Source: an uncultured Pelagibacteraceae bacterium (GTDB taxonomy: Bacteria > Pseudomonadota > Alphaproteobacteria > Pelagibacterales > Pelagibacteraceae). From it: a DNA stretch of 64,000 nucleotides. The notes beneath the pieces were generated by a model. The model searched no databases. It was not told the DNA's origin and saw only the letters and a list, made by a program, of their open reading frames with translations. The position numbers were made by a program, and so were the translations under genes. The DNA lies in NCBI GenBank assembly GCA_902571135.1, contig CACGAU010000002.1, forward strand, positions 91,113-155,112. Reading direction: 5' to 3'. The stretch's first letter is position 1. Each line of letters begins with the position of its first letter. Below are positions 46,863 through 55,503 of the stretch, piece by piece.

Positions 46863-48458
46863 ATGGATAATTTTGATTTTATAATTCTTGGGGCAGGATC
46901 TGCGGGATGTGTGCTTGCTAACAGGTTGTCTGAAAATCCTTCAAATAAAGTACTTTTAATTGAGGCTGGAGGTAAGGATAATTATCCTTGGATACATATT
47001 CCTGTTGGTTATTTCAAAACAATGCATAACCCAAAGACTGATTGGTGTTACAAAACAGAGCCTGATGAAAGCATGAATAATATTTCCATTAGGTATCCTA
47101 GAGGAAAAACTTTAGGAGGCAGTTCTTCTATCAATGGTCTACTGTATATTAGAGGTCAACACAGAGATTATGATATTTGGAGACAATTAGGTAATACTGG
47201 CTGGGGATGGGATGATGTTTTGCCTTATTTTATAAAAGCAGAAAATCAAGAAAGAGGAAAAGATGAGTTCCATGGAATTGGAGGCCCTTTATCTGTTTCA
47301 GATCAAAGAATACATCTGCCTCTTCTAGATGAATTTCAAAATGCTGCTGAGGAATTTGGTATTCCAAAAACAAAAGATTTTAATACAGGTGATAATCATG
47401 GCTGTGGTTATTTCCAAGTGACAGAAAAGGATGGCTTTAGATGTAGCACAGCTGTTGGATATCTAAACCCAATCAAGAACAGGAAAAATTTAAAAATTTT
47501 AACTAATTCACATGTCAAAAAAATAAATTTCGAAAATAAGACTGCCAAAGAAATTGAGTATTGGGAAGGAAATGAATTAAAAAAAGTTAAAGCAAATAAA
47601 GAAATTATAATTTCATCAGGGGCTATTGGCTCTCCTCAAATCTTACAAGTATCTGGTATAGGAAATCCTGAAAAACTTAAAAATCTTGGAATTGATATGG
47701 TACAAAATTTAAATGGGGTTGGAGAAAACTTGCATGATCATTTGATGCTTAGACCAATTTATAAAATTAATGGATTAAAATCCTTAAATAAAAAAATAAA
47801 TAGTTTATTTGGAAATTTAATGATTGGCTTAGAATACATTTTTAAAAGAAGCGGCCCAATGACTATGGGTGCTAGTCAACTTTGTATGTTTGCTAAAAGC
47901 GATCCATCTTTAGAGCTACCAGATTTACAATGGCATGTTCAGCCTATGAGTATGGATACTTTGGGAGCAACAAAAAATCATGATTTTCATGCATTCACCC
48001 CTACTGTGTCAAATATCAGACCAACAAGTAGAGGGCATGTTAGCATTGTTGATAAAGACTCTAGAACTTATGCAAAAATAAAACAAAACTATCTATCAAC
48101 AGATCACGATAGAATGATTGCAGCTAAAGGACTTAAATTAACCAGAAAAATTATAATGGAGTCTGAAACTTTCAAAAAATATACCCCAGAAGAATACAGA
48201 CCTGGTATTCATTTAAATGATGATGAGGAATTAGTTAAAGAGGCCTCAAATTATGCTCAAACTATTTTTCACCCAGTTGGAACTTGTAAAATGGGTCAAG
48301 ATGAGATGTCTGTGGTAGACGAAAAGCTCAAAGTAAGAGGTATTGACAATCTAAGAGTTATAGATGCATCAATAATGCCTAACATCACTTCAGGAAATAC
48401 AAATGCACCAACAATAATGATTGCAGAAAAAGGTGCAGACATGATACTACAGCAATAA
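46863..48458 (+). CDS. GMC-family FAD-dependent alcohol dehydrogenase (choline dehydrogenase-like)
   Basis: Flavoprotein oxidising an alcohol, 531 aa from the ATG at 46863 (MDNFDFIILGAGSAGCVLAN). The open frame reaches 46782, but the upstream part is AT-rich and non-homologous. The FAD loop GAGSAG is at residues 10-15. GMC signature 1 includes YPRGKTLGGSSSINGLLYIR, signature 2 includes GAIGSPQILQVSGIG, and the C-terminal active-site His lies in FHPVGTCKMG. The family covers choline, glycol and other alcohols, so the name choline dehydrogenase should not be taken literally. It overlaps the TerC gene by 1 bp. Confidence 0.88.
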   Translation: MDNFDFIILGAGSAGCVLANRLSENPSNKVLLIEAGGKDNYPWIHIPVGYFKTMHNPKTDWCYKTEPDESMNNISIRYPRGKTLGGSSSINGLLYIRGQHRDYDIWRQLGNTGWGWDDVLPYFIKAENQERGKDEFHGIGGPLSVSDQRIHLPLLDEFQNAAEEFGIPKTKDFNTGDNHGCGYFQVTEKDGFRCSTAVGYLNPIKNRKNLKILTNSHVKKINFENKTAKEIEYWEGNELKKVKANKEIIISSGAIGSPQILQVSGIGNPEKLKNLGIDMVQNLNGVGENLHDHLMLRPIYKINGLKSLNKKINSLFGNLMIGLEYIFKRSGPMTMGASQLCMFAKSDPSLELPDLQWHVQPMSMDTLGATKNHDFHAFTPTVSNIRPTSRGHVSIVDKDSRTYAKIKQNYLSTDHDRMIAAKGLKLTRKIIMESETFKKYTPEEYRPGIHLNDDEELVKEASNYAQTIFHPVGTCKMGQDEMSVVDEKLKVRGIDNLRVIDASIMPNITSGNTNAPTIMIAEKGADMILQQ

Positions 48459-49051
48459 TGTTTGCAGAATTTTTTACACCTGAGCAAATAGCGATATTAA
48501 CTCAAATAATCTTTATTGATTTAGTTTTAGCTGGAGACAATGCCATTATAATCGGAATGGTTGCATCTAAATTTCCAGTTGAACAGAGAAAAAAAGTTAT
48601 ATTCTGGGGAATTGGTGGTGCTGTAATTTTAAGAATTATACTAACTTTGCTTACAGCTTATCTACTGCAAATCACTGGTTTAAGATTAATTGGGGGATTA
48701 TTATTACTTTATATTGTCTACAAACTTTACGTAGATGTAATTAAAGGTTCCGAAACAGAGGAGAATGTTAAAGTAGATAATTCTAGTTTTTTAAAGGCTA
48801 TTTGGACAGTTTTACTAGCAGATTTTACAATGAGTTTAGATAATGTTTTAGGTGTTGCTGGTGCAGCAGGTGATCATTATGGACTGCTTGTATTTGGATT
48901 GGTGTTATCAATCGTTTTAATGGCAACTGCTGCAACATTAATATCTGGATGGATTAAAAAATATAAATGGATCGCTTGGGTTGGGTTATTAGCAATATTA
49001 ATAGTAGCTGTAGAGTTGATTTACACAGATATTAAAATAATATTCTTTTAA
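48458..49051 (+). CDS. TerC-family integral membrane protein
   Basis: A 197-residue membrane protein with about seven helices. The TerC-family acidic motifs are clear: IIFIDLVLAGDNAIIIGMVA at about residues 17-36 and LADFTMSLDNVLGVAGAAG at about 119-137. The paired Asp-Asn motifs are thought to bind or move divalent metal (Mn export in some members, tellurite resistance in others). It is coupled on both sides by TAATG overlaps to the GMC oxidoreductase and the SDR. Why a metal transporter sits in this operon is not clear. Confidence 0.87.
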   Translation: MFAEFFTPEQIAILTQIIFIDLVLAGDNAIIIGMVASKFPVEQRKKVIFWGIGGAVILRIILTLLTAYLLQITGLRLIGGLLLLYIVYKLYVDVIKGSETEENVKVDNSSFLKAIWTVLLADFTMSLDNVLGVAGAAGDHYGLLVFGLVLSIVLMATAATLISGWIKKYKWIAWVGLLAILIVAVELIYTDIKIIFF

Positions 49052-49809
49052 TGTATCTTCAAAAAATAAATCTTAAAAACAAATATGCATTAGTTACTGG
49101 TGCGGGCAAAGGATTAGGAAGAGCATGCTCAATTGCATTAGCTGAGGGAGGAGCAACGGTTATAGCTTTAAGTAGAACTCCTTCAGATTTAAATAAATTA
49201 GAAAAGGATATCAAAAAAGTTAAAGGTAAAATTATTAAAGTTTCATGCGATGTAATGAATTATGAAGATTTAAAACAAAAATTAGAAAAAATTAAAATTA
49301 TTGATGTGCTAGTAAACAATGCAGGAACTAATATTCCGGAGCCTTTTGAAAAAATTAAACAAAAAAGTATGAATTACCTTGTGGATTTAAATCTAAAGGC
49401 AGCATTTAACGTAGCACAACTTGTTGTAAAAAAGATGCTAAAAAATAAAAAAAGACCTGGTTCAATTATAAATATGTCATCTCAACTTGGTCATGTTGGT
49501 ATGAGTGGTAGAAACGTTTACAATATGACAAAATTTGGAATAGAAGGACTAACTAAGGGGATGGGTGTAGAGTTGGCCAAAAAAAATATCAGAGTAAATA
49601 CAGTGGCTCCTACATTTGTTGAAACACCTATGGTTAAAAACTTTTTTAAAAACAAAAAATTTAAAAAATTAGCCCTTGGAAATATCCCAATGGGAAAAGC
49701 AGCTACTGAAAGCGATGTTGCTACAACAGTATGCTTTTTGGCATCATCAGCATCTTCAATGATAACCGGAACATCAATAATTATAGATGGTGGATGGACA
49801 GCTCAATAA
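49051..49809 (+). CDS. Short-chain dehydrogenase/reductase
   Basis: Classical SDR of 252 aa. Motifs are TGAGKGLG for NAD(P) binding (about residues 16-23), NNAGTN, the catalytic Ser in INMSSQLG, YNMTKFG as the YxxxK motif, and a C-terminal IIIDGGWTA. The closest general resemblance is to gluconate 5-dehydrogenase and 3-ketoacyl reductase-like SDRs, but no substrate can be assigned. With the GMC enzyme two genes upstream it could form a two-step alcohol oxidation. Confidence 0.85.
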   Translation: MYLQKINLKNKYALVTGAGKGLGRACSIALAEGGATVIALSRTPSDLNKLEKDIKKVKGKIIKVSCDVMNYEDLKQKLEKIKIIDVLVNNAGTNIPEPFEKIKQKSMNYLVDLNLKAAFNVAQLVVKKMLKNKKRPGSIINMSSQLGHVGMSGRNVYNMTKFGIEGLTKGMGVELAKKNIRVNTVAPTFVETPMVKNFFKNKKFKKLALGNIPMGKAATESDVATTVCFLASSASSMITGTSIIIDGGWTAQ

Positions 49810-50594
49810 TTTATAGACTTTTTTTTGTTTTTTTTATTTTTATATCACCAGTAAAAGCTATTGAATTCCAAGGTAAATTTCTACAAGGTCATTTTATATT
49901 AGGTAAAACCGACCCTAATGCTAAAATTTTGGTTGGAAAAAAAGAGGTTAAAGTATCAAAAGATGGTTTTTTTGTTTTTGGTATAGATCGAGATCAAAAA
50001 TACGACCTAAATTTTACAAAAATTATTGATGGAAAAAAAACAATAACTACAAAAAAGGTTTTAAAGCGGAAATACAATATACAAAGAATAGACGGTTTGG
50101 CAGAAAGTAAAGTCACCCCACCAGAGTCTGTTTATAAAAGAATTAAAAAAGAAAATAATGCAATTGGAGAAGCAAGAGCAATCAATTCGGATCTGCAATT
50201 TTTTAAAGAAAAATTTATAATGCCAGTTGAAGGAATAATCAGTGGTGTTTATGGTAGTCAAAGAATTTTAAATGGAAAACCAAGATGGCCTCACTATGGA
50301 ATTGATATTGCAGCGAAACAAGGAACAATGATTAAATCATCTGGTTCGGGTGTAGTTACTATGGCTGAAGATGATTTATACTATACTGGTGGTACAGTTA
50401 TAATGGATCATGGTCACGGGATATCAACAATATATTCTCATTTAGAAAATGTATTAGTCTCAGTTGGTGATCAAATTAATCAAGGGGATATCATTGGAAC
50501 AGTTGGATCAACCGGTAGATCAACTGGACCACACTTAGATTTTAGAGTTAATTGGTTTCAAACTCGACTTGATCCAATGTCAGTGATTAATTGA
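49794..50594 (+). CDS. Exported M23-family peptidase (LytM-type endopeptidase)
   Basis: Cell-wall metallopeptidase of 266 aa. The start was placed at the ATG at 49794 (MDSSIIYRLFFVFFIFISPV), which gives a signal peptide ending near KA at residue 22. The longer frame to 49731 is coding sequence of the SDR. An N-terminal beta domain precedes the M23 core, with HYGIDIAAKQG supplying the zinc His and Asp, HGHGISTIYSHLE the remaining His residues, and GSTGRSTGPHLDFRV the conserved end. It should cleave peptidoglycan cross-bridges during growth or division. It overlaps the SDR by 16 bp. Confidence 0.87.
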   Translation: MDSSIIYRLFFVFFIFISPVKAIEFQGKFLQGHFILGKTDPNAKILVGKKEVKVSKDGFFVFGIDRDQKYDLNFTKIIDGKKTITTKKVLKRKYNIQRIDGLAESKVTPPESVYKRIKKENNAIGEARAINSDLQFFKEKFIMPVEGIISGVYGSQRILNGKPRWPHYGIDIAAKQGTMIKSSGSGVVTMAEDDLYYTGGTVIMDHGHGISTIYSHLENVLVSVGDQINQGDIIGTVGSTGRSTGPHLDFRVNWFQTRLDPMSVIN

Positions 50595-50644
50595 ACTAAG
50601 TCTATTCGAGCACCTGGCAATTAATCTAATTTGCAAAAGGATTA

Positions 50645-51919
50645 TTATAATTCTTTAGCAGGATCTAAACATTCAAGTACTGTTCCAGTACATGGTTGTA
50701 CCCGCATTTTTTCTAATGAATTTTCTTCATTAAATGGTTTGTATGATGTATCTGAATTTAATTGTAGGTATATCAAACTATAATAGTCATAATCTCTTTC
50801 TACAGAATGAGCAGTAATAATTTTGTTATTATCAAAATCAATAACTACTTGTTGTCCATGAGCACCGTCCATCATTAAGATAGGTCTATCTTCAACACCG
50901 ATAGCATCCCATAAAAACTGACCACCATAAGTTTGTGCAGCGTTATGGTTACCATCATTATTTCTGTACTCACCATGTTGTCTATCAACTCTATTTTCAT
51001 ACATAGTTTTTAAATACTTACCAACACAAGTATCATTCTTCCAGTGATTTAACACTAAGTTAGCAATTCTTACATAATCGTATCTGTCAGCATAGAAAGA
51101 ATATCTACCGTACTCACCAGATTTTCTATTACCTGATTTACTCTTCTCTAATGACTTACCAAAATAAACTCTTTTAGCAACTTTAGCGTCTTCTACAAAT
51201 ATCTTATGTAATAACTTATTCCAGTCATCACCAGTTTTATAAATAACGTAATTCATAATAACGTTAGTTGTTAAAGCACTATAGTTAAAATGAACACCAG
51301 GTTCTAAACCATCTTTACCTTTAAAGTATTTCTTCATAACATACTTTATAGGTCTAGTATTTGTATTTAAACCTTTACCCTTAATAGCATTGTCTTTATG
51401 ATAAAGTCTGTCACCGATTATTTCATCATCACCAGCCTGCATATTAAGTAAGTGAATTAATTTTTGGTTTTCATATAAAGTACCTTCAACGGTTGGATAA
51501 TCTATTCTATCAAAAACTGAATGATTAATATAACCACCACAAATGGCATAACCAGTCACAAGACTCACTAAACTTTTACCTACAGAATGTGAAGGATATG
51601 GTCCTCTGTATTTACTTTTTCTATTTTGATCAACTAAAATTTTGTTGTTTTCAAATAAGATGTAAGAAACTAAACCAGTTTTTTTATCTTTAAGTTGTTC
51701 TTCAACTAATTTAGATAAATCTTTAGTCTGTATTCTTCCGATACTGTTTCTGTAATTAATGAAGATGGTAGTTTGTAAATCAAACTCAAACTCATAGGTT
51801 TCATTTTTCTTATCACCTATTTTGTATTTGTGCATACAATCAAAACAATATTTCTCACCAGCAAATGTTGCTCCGATCATCAAAAAGAAAGGTAGTATGA
51901 GATAAATAATTCTAGACAT
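50645..51919 (-). CDS. Exported serine hydrolase (beta-lactamase/DD-peptidase fold)
   Basis: A 424-residue periplasmic protein with a signal peptide (cleavage after residue 20) and an early CFDC pair. The catalytic SxxK tetrad is Ser112-Val-Gly-Lys115 in YPSHSVGKSLVSL. The second motif is probably the Tyr-Ser pair in HFNYSALTTNV, and the third-motif equivalent is HGQ in DGAHGQQVVIDFD. This is the 6-aminohexanoate hydrolase/class C-like fold; the natural substrate could be an ester, amide or peptide. It is downstream of the DadA-like oxidoreductase and xsc on the same strand, which leaves open a role in releasing their substrate. Confidence 0.78.
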   Translation of the reverse strand: MSRIIYLILPFFLMIGATFAGEKYCFDCMHKYKIGDKKNETYEFEFDLQTTIFINYRNSIGRIQTKDLSKLVEEQLKDKKTGLVSYILFENNKILVDQNRKSKYRGPYPSHSVGKSLVSLVTGYAICGGYINHSVFDRIDYPTVEGTLYENQKLIHLLNMQAGDDEIIGDRLYHKDNAIKGKGLNTNTRPIKYVMKKYFKGKDGLEPGVHFNYSALTTNVIMNYVIYKTGDDWNKLLHKIFVEDAKVAKRVYFGKSLEKSKSGNRKSGEYGRYSFYADRYDYVRIANLVLNHWKNDTCVGKYLKTMYENRVDRQHGEYRNNDGNHNAAQTYGGQFLWDAIGVEDRPILMMDGAHGQQVVIDFDNNKIITAHSVERDYDYYSLIYLQLNSDTSYKPFNEENSLEKMRVQPCTGTVLECLDPAKEL

Positions 51920-51936
51920 TCAGATTTTATATATTT

Positions 51937-51962
51937 TAAATTTTACTCAACTGTAAAATTTA
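51937..51962. other. AT-rich perfect inverted repeat upstream of the serine hydrolase
   Basis: Arms of 10 bp (TAAATTTTAC at 51937-51946 and its complement at 51953-51962) flank a 6-bp centre. The repeat lies between the FAD oxidoreductase stop and the hydrolase start on the minus strand. It could be a weak terminator, an RNA hairpin before the hydrolase ribosome site or an operator. AT-only stems arise easily in this DNA, so the call is tentative. Confidence 0.4.
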
Positions 51963-51975
51963 GTCACCTTTCTTT

Positions 51976-53280
51976 TTAAATTTCAGATCTTGCTCTGAAA
52001 CGTTCATAAATCAATCTAGTTCTAACTCCTAAACTTAATATTGGATCAGGAGGAAGCCAAGTGGGTTTTTTTCTTGCTTCAATAGTTTCTATCTCTTTAG
52101 TATTCTGATTACTTGCTTTGATTGCTATTTGCTCTCCAAATAAAGTACCAACTCCAATACCAGAGCCATTATAACAACCTGCAACAAATATATTGTCATC
52201 TATTTTTTCAAAAATTTGAGAACTATTTCTAGTTCTTGAAACAATACCTGACCACGAAGATTGAATAATATCATCAGGTAATCCAGGAAATCTTTTTTTA
52301 ATTCCAATCTTTTGTTTTAATGATCTTTTGGTTAATTCAGATTTAGACATTTGATAAGGATTATAAACTTCTGCAGTATTTCTGATTAAAATTCTTCTAT
52401 CTTTAGTCATTCTTATAGTGGCCCCCATTGGTTTAATAGGTAAAACACCCCACTCTTTTGGTTCACCAATAGATGCAAACTCTTGATCTGATAAAGATCT
52501 GGTCATACTAGCTGTTAAAGTAATTGGAAAATTATAATTTGATTTTATTCCTAAAGACTTCAGAAACCCGTTTGTAGCAAAAATAATCTTTTTAGTTTTA
52601 ATTGAACCATTTTTAAATTTACAAATAACTGTATCATTTTTCTTTTTCCAATCTAATAATGAAGAATTTTCATAAAGATTTACGTTATCTGGCAATGTAT
52701 CAATCATAGCTCTAACCAATTTACCTGGATGTAATAAAATCCCTCCCTTTGTATGAAGAGCAATATTATAAAAATCGGTGCCTAATCTTTTTTTAAGTTC
52801 TTTATTTGATAGCAAATTATGTTCAAAACCTAATTTTGATAAGGTATCTGAAAAATTTTCTAATATTTTTCTATCTTCTTGATTTGATGATGCAAAATAT
52901 TTTCCACATTCATTCCAATCACAATCTACCTGATATTCTTTAATAAATTTTTTAATAACATCTATTCCTAATTCATAAATGTCAGCTTTTTTTTTATAAT
53001 TATCTAATTCTTTATTAGAGGTAAAACCATCATTAAGTGTTGTATCCACTAAGTATCCTGAGTTTCTTGAGCTAGCACCCTCGCCTGCTAACTGGGCATC
53101 AACTAAAAATATTTTTTCATTAGGATAAAGTTGACCTAATTTTCTTGCTGCAGATAAACCTGTATAACCAGCACCTACAACTAACCATTCACAATCTATA
53201 TCAGATGAAAGTGTTACAATATTATTTCTTGGACTTAAATCATTAACCCAACTACAGCTATTATCGTTCAATACTTCCAT
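51976..53280 (-). CDS. DadA/DAO-type FAD-dependent oxidoreductase
   Basis: Amine-oxidising flavoprotein of 434 aa. The FAD loop GAGYTG is at residues 36-41 (WLVVGAGYTGLSAARKLG). The acidic adenosine ribose motif (FLVDAQLAGEGASSRNSG) and a late VAGCYNGSGIGVGTLFGE, typical of the DAO superfamily, follow. Overall layout resembles gamma-glutamylputrescine oxidases and taurine-dehydrogenase-type large subunits. Because it sits 39 bp downstream of xsc, a role in converting an amino- or methylamino-sulfonate to sulfoacetaldehyde is attractive but unproven. Sarcosine- or polyamine-type substrates are alternatives. Confidence 0.8.
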   Translation of the reverse strand: MEVLNDNSCSWVNDLSPRNNIVTLSSDIDCEWLVVGAGYTGLSAARKLGQLYPNEKIFLVDAQLAGEGASSRNSGYLVDTTLNDGFTSNKELDNYKKKADIYELGIDVIKKFIKEYQVDCDWNECGKYFASSNQEDRKILENFSDTLSKLGFEHNLLSNKELKKRLGTDFYNIALHTKGGILLHPGKLVRAMIDTLPDNVNLYENSSLLDWKKKNDTVICKFKNGSIKTKKIIFATNGFLKSLGIKSNYNFPITLTASMTRSLSDQEFASIGEPKEWGVLPIKPMGATIRMTKDRRILIRNTAEVYNPYQMSKSELTKRSLKQKIGIKKRFPGLPDDIIQSSWSGIVSRTRNSSQIFEKIDDNIFVAGCYNGSGIGVGTLFGEQIAIKASNQNTKEIETIEARKKPTWLPPDPILSLGVRTRLIYERFRARSEI

Positions 53281-53319
53281 GAAAGAAGATTACGATAATT
53301 GGTTGTTATTTAAAAGATT

Positions 53320-55104
53320 TTAAGAATTTAAAGAAGGCTGCTTCTTCATATCCTCTTTTTTAATGCCAGCTACTCTTACTGGTTTTTTCATAGCATCTCT
53401 TCTAAATGGTTCTCCAAGCTCTTGGTTAAGAATTACCTCAATAAATGTTGTAATTCCTTTCTTCTGATCCTCACAAGATTGCTTGATTGCATTTGTAGTT
53501 TCTTCCATTGTTCTAACGGTTACACCTTTTAAGCCACATGCGTCAGCAACTTTAGCATAACTTAATTCTGGATCTAATTCTGTACCAACAAAGTTATTAT
53601 CAAACCAAAGTGTCGTATTTCTTTTTTCCGCACCCCATTGATAATTTCTGAAAATAACCATTGTTATTGCAGGCCACTCTTCCCTTGCACATGAGCTCAT
53701 TTCGTTCATGCTTATTCCGAAAGCACCATCACCAGCAAATCCAATAACAGGAGTATCCGGACAACCAATTTTTGCTCCCAATATTGATGGAAAACCATAA
53801 CCACAAGGACCAAATAAACCTGGTGCTAAATATTTTCTTGGCTTTTCGAATGTAGGGTAAGCATTACCTATCGCACAATTGTTTCCGATATCACTTGATA
53901 TAATTACATCGTCAGGCATTCCTACTTGAATTGCTCTCCAAGCTTGTCTTGGTGACATTCTATCGGCATCTCTTTCTCTTGCTTCTTTGTTCCAGACTGT
54001 TCCCTCATCATCATCTTCATGATCTAAACTTGAAAGCTTTTGTAACCAAGCTGACTTAGTTTGATGAATTAAGTCTTTTCTAGCTTGTCTATCAGTGTCA
54101 CCAGCATTTGAAGATAATTTTTCAAAAATTTGTTCAGCAACTAATTTTGCATCACCACTTATTCCTACAGTGACTTTTTTAGTCAAACCAATTCTGTCAG
54201 GATTAATATCAACTTGAATGATGTTTGCATTTTTTGGCCAATAATCAATTCCATAACCAGGCAAAGTCGAAAATGGATTTAATCTAGTTCCCAAAGCTAG
54301 CACTACGTCAGCTTTTGAAATTAATTCCATTGCAGCTTTAGATCCATTATATCCTAAAGGACCAACTGCTAAAGGATGGCTTCCTGGGAAACTGTCATTA
54401 TGTTGATAACCTGAACAAACAGGTGAATCTAATTTTTCTGCAAGTTTTTTTGTAGCTTCTATAGCCCCTCCAATAACAACACCTGCTCCTGATAAAATTA
54501 CTGGAAACTTTGCTTTAGATAGTAAGTCAGCTGCTTTAGCAACAGCATCATTTCCTCCCCCTTGTCTTTCAAGTCTTACAATTGGAGGAAGATCGATATC
54601 AATTACTTGACACCAATAATCTCTTGGAACATTAATTTGTGCTGGAGCTGATCCTCTTATAGCTTTTTCTATAACTCTATTTAGCACTTCAGCCATTCTT
54701 GATGGATCTCTTACTTCTTCTTGATAACAAACCATGTCTTTGAATAAATTCATCTGCTCTACTTCTTGAAATCCACCTTGACCCATTGTTTTGTTTGCTG
54801 CTTGCGGTGTAACTAATAAAAGAGGAGTATGATTCCAATATGCTGTTTTGATTGGTGTAACTAGTCCAGTAATTCCAGGTCCGTTCTGAGCAATAACCAT
54901 TGACATTTTACCAGTAGCTCGTGTGTAACCATCAGCAATTAAACCACCATTTGTTTCATGAGCGACGTCCCAGAAAGTAATACCTGCATCTGGAAAAATA
55001 TCTGAAATTGGCATAAAGGCTGAACCGATAATTCCAAACGCATGTTCAATACCGTGCATTTGTAAAACTTTTACAAAAGCTTCTTCTGTTGTCATTTTTG
55101 TCAT
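53320..55104 (-). CDS. xsc: Sulfoacetaldehyde acetyltransferase
   Basis: ThDP-dependent enzyme that turns sulfoacetaldehyde and phosphate into acetyl phosphate and sulfite, the sulfur-releasing step of taurine and isethionate breakdown. The 594 residues match Xsc. Family-typical segments include HAFGIIGSAFMPISDIFPDA (about residues 17-36), VAHETNGGLIADGYTRATGK with the ThDP Glu region, GPGITGLVTPIKTAYWNHTP, and the ThDP Mg site in GFAGDGAFGISMNEMS. Xsc is distinguishable from acetolactate synthase by these N-terminal motifs. The phosphate acetyltransferase gene often paired with xsc is not in the window. It is divergent from suyAB. Confidence 0.92.
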   Translation of the reverse strand: MTKMTTEEAFVKVLQMHGIEHAFGIIGSAFMPISDIFPDAGITFWDVAHETNGGLIADGYTRATGKMSMVIAQNGPGITGLVTPIKTAYWNHTPLLLVTPQAANKTMGQGGFQEVEQMNLFKDMVCYQEEVRDPSRMAEVLNRVIEKAIRGSAPAQINVPRDYWCQVIDIDLPPIVRLERQGGGNDAVAKAADLLSKAKFPVILSGAGVVIGGAIEATKKLAEKLDSPVCSGYQHNDSFPGSHPLAVGPLGYNGSKAAMELISKADVVLALGTRLNPFSTLPGYGIDYWPKNANIIQVDINPDRIGLTKKVTVGISGDAKLVAEQIFEKLSSNAGDTDRQARKDLIHQTKSAWLQKLSSLDHEDDDEGTVWNKEARERDADRMSPRQAWRAIQVGMPDDVIISSDIGNNCAIGNAYPTFEKPRKYLAPGLFGPCGYGFPSILGAKIGCPDTPVIGFAGDGAFGISMNEMSSCAREEWPAITMVIFRNYQWGAEKRNTTLWFDNNFVGTELDPELSYAKVADACGLKGVTVRTMEETTNAIKQSCEDQKKGITTFIEVILNQELGEPFRRDAMKKPVRVAGIKKEDMKKQPSLNS

Positions 55105-55214
55105 AAAAATAGAACCTCTCTAAAGTGTAATATACTATTTATAAAATTCGTTTGTTAATTTTTGCGATTAATATATAAGTTTTTACGAATTTCAAACAAA
55201 CAAATCGACACGAT
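55105..55214. promoter_or_regulatory. Divergent xsc/suyA regulatory region with an inverted repeat
   Basis: This 110-bp gap holds back-to-back promoters. For suyA, TTGTTA (55152-55157) is followed after 16 bp by TATAAG (55174-55179). For xsc, a minus-strand TTAACA with a TATATT about 18 bp downstream is the best pair. A perfect 8-bp inverted repeat, AAATTCGT at 55144-55151 and ACGAATTT at 55185-55192, brackets the suyA core promoter with centres 41 bp apart. It is a candidate operator pair for one regulator controlling both sides. Confidence 0.5.
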
Positions 55215-55499
55215 ATGGCAACAGATATAATCATACATGATAAAAAAGACAACGTGGGAGTAGTTGTTATTGAAAAAATCACTCCTAAACAGGACTGTGC
55301 TTGCTGGATAATGGAAGACGACAGTTCAACAAATATTCAATCCGTAGATGAAATACCTTTAGGTCATAAAATTGCAATGGTTGACCTTAAAGAGGGCGAT
55401 ACTATTTTAAAGTATGGTCACGATATTGGTAAAGTTGTTAAATCAATCAAAAAAGGTGAGCATGTACATGTTCACAACGTAAAAACAAAGAAGTGGTAA
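55215..55499 (+). CDS. suyA: (R)-Sulfolactate sulfo-lyase subunit alpha (SuyA-like, SAF domain)
   Basis: Small subunit of a UxaA-family lyase, 94 aa. It is a single SAF domain with [20 protein letters not shown] at about residues 43-62 and the C-terminal [12 protein letters not shown], as in SuyA and in the N-terminal part of altronate dehydratase. The early Cys-Ala-Cys (QDCACWI) is also seen. With SuyB it would eliminate sulfite from (2R)-3-sulfolactate to give pyruvate. Assignment to sulfolactate rather than a sugar acid relies on its neighbours xsc and two anion exporters. SuyB starts 4 bp later. Confidence 0.82.
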   Translation: MATDIIIHDKKDNVGVVVIEKITPKQDCACWIMEDDSSTNIQSVDEIPLGHKIAMVDLKEGDTILKYGHDIGKVVKSIKKGEHVHVHNVKTKKW

Positions 55500-55503
55500 T
55501 AGT

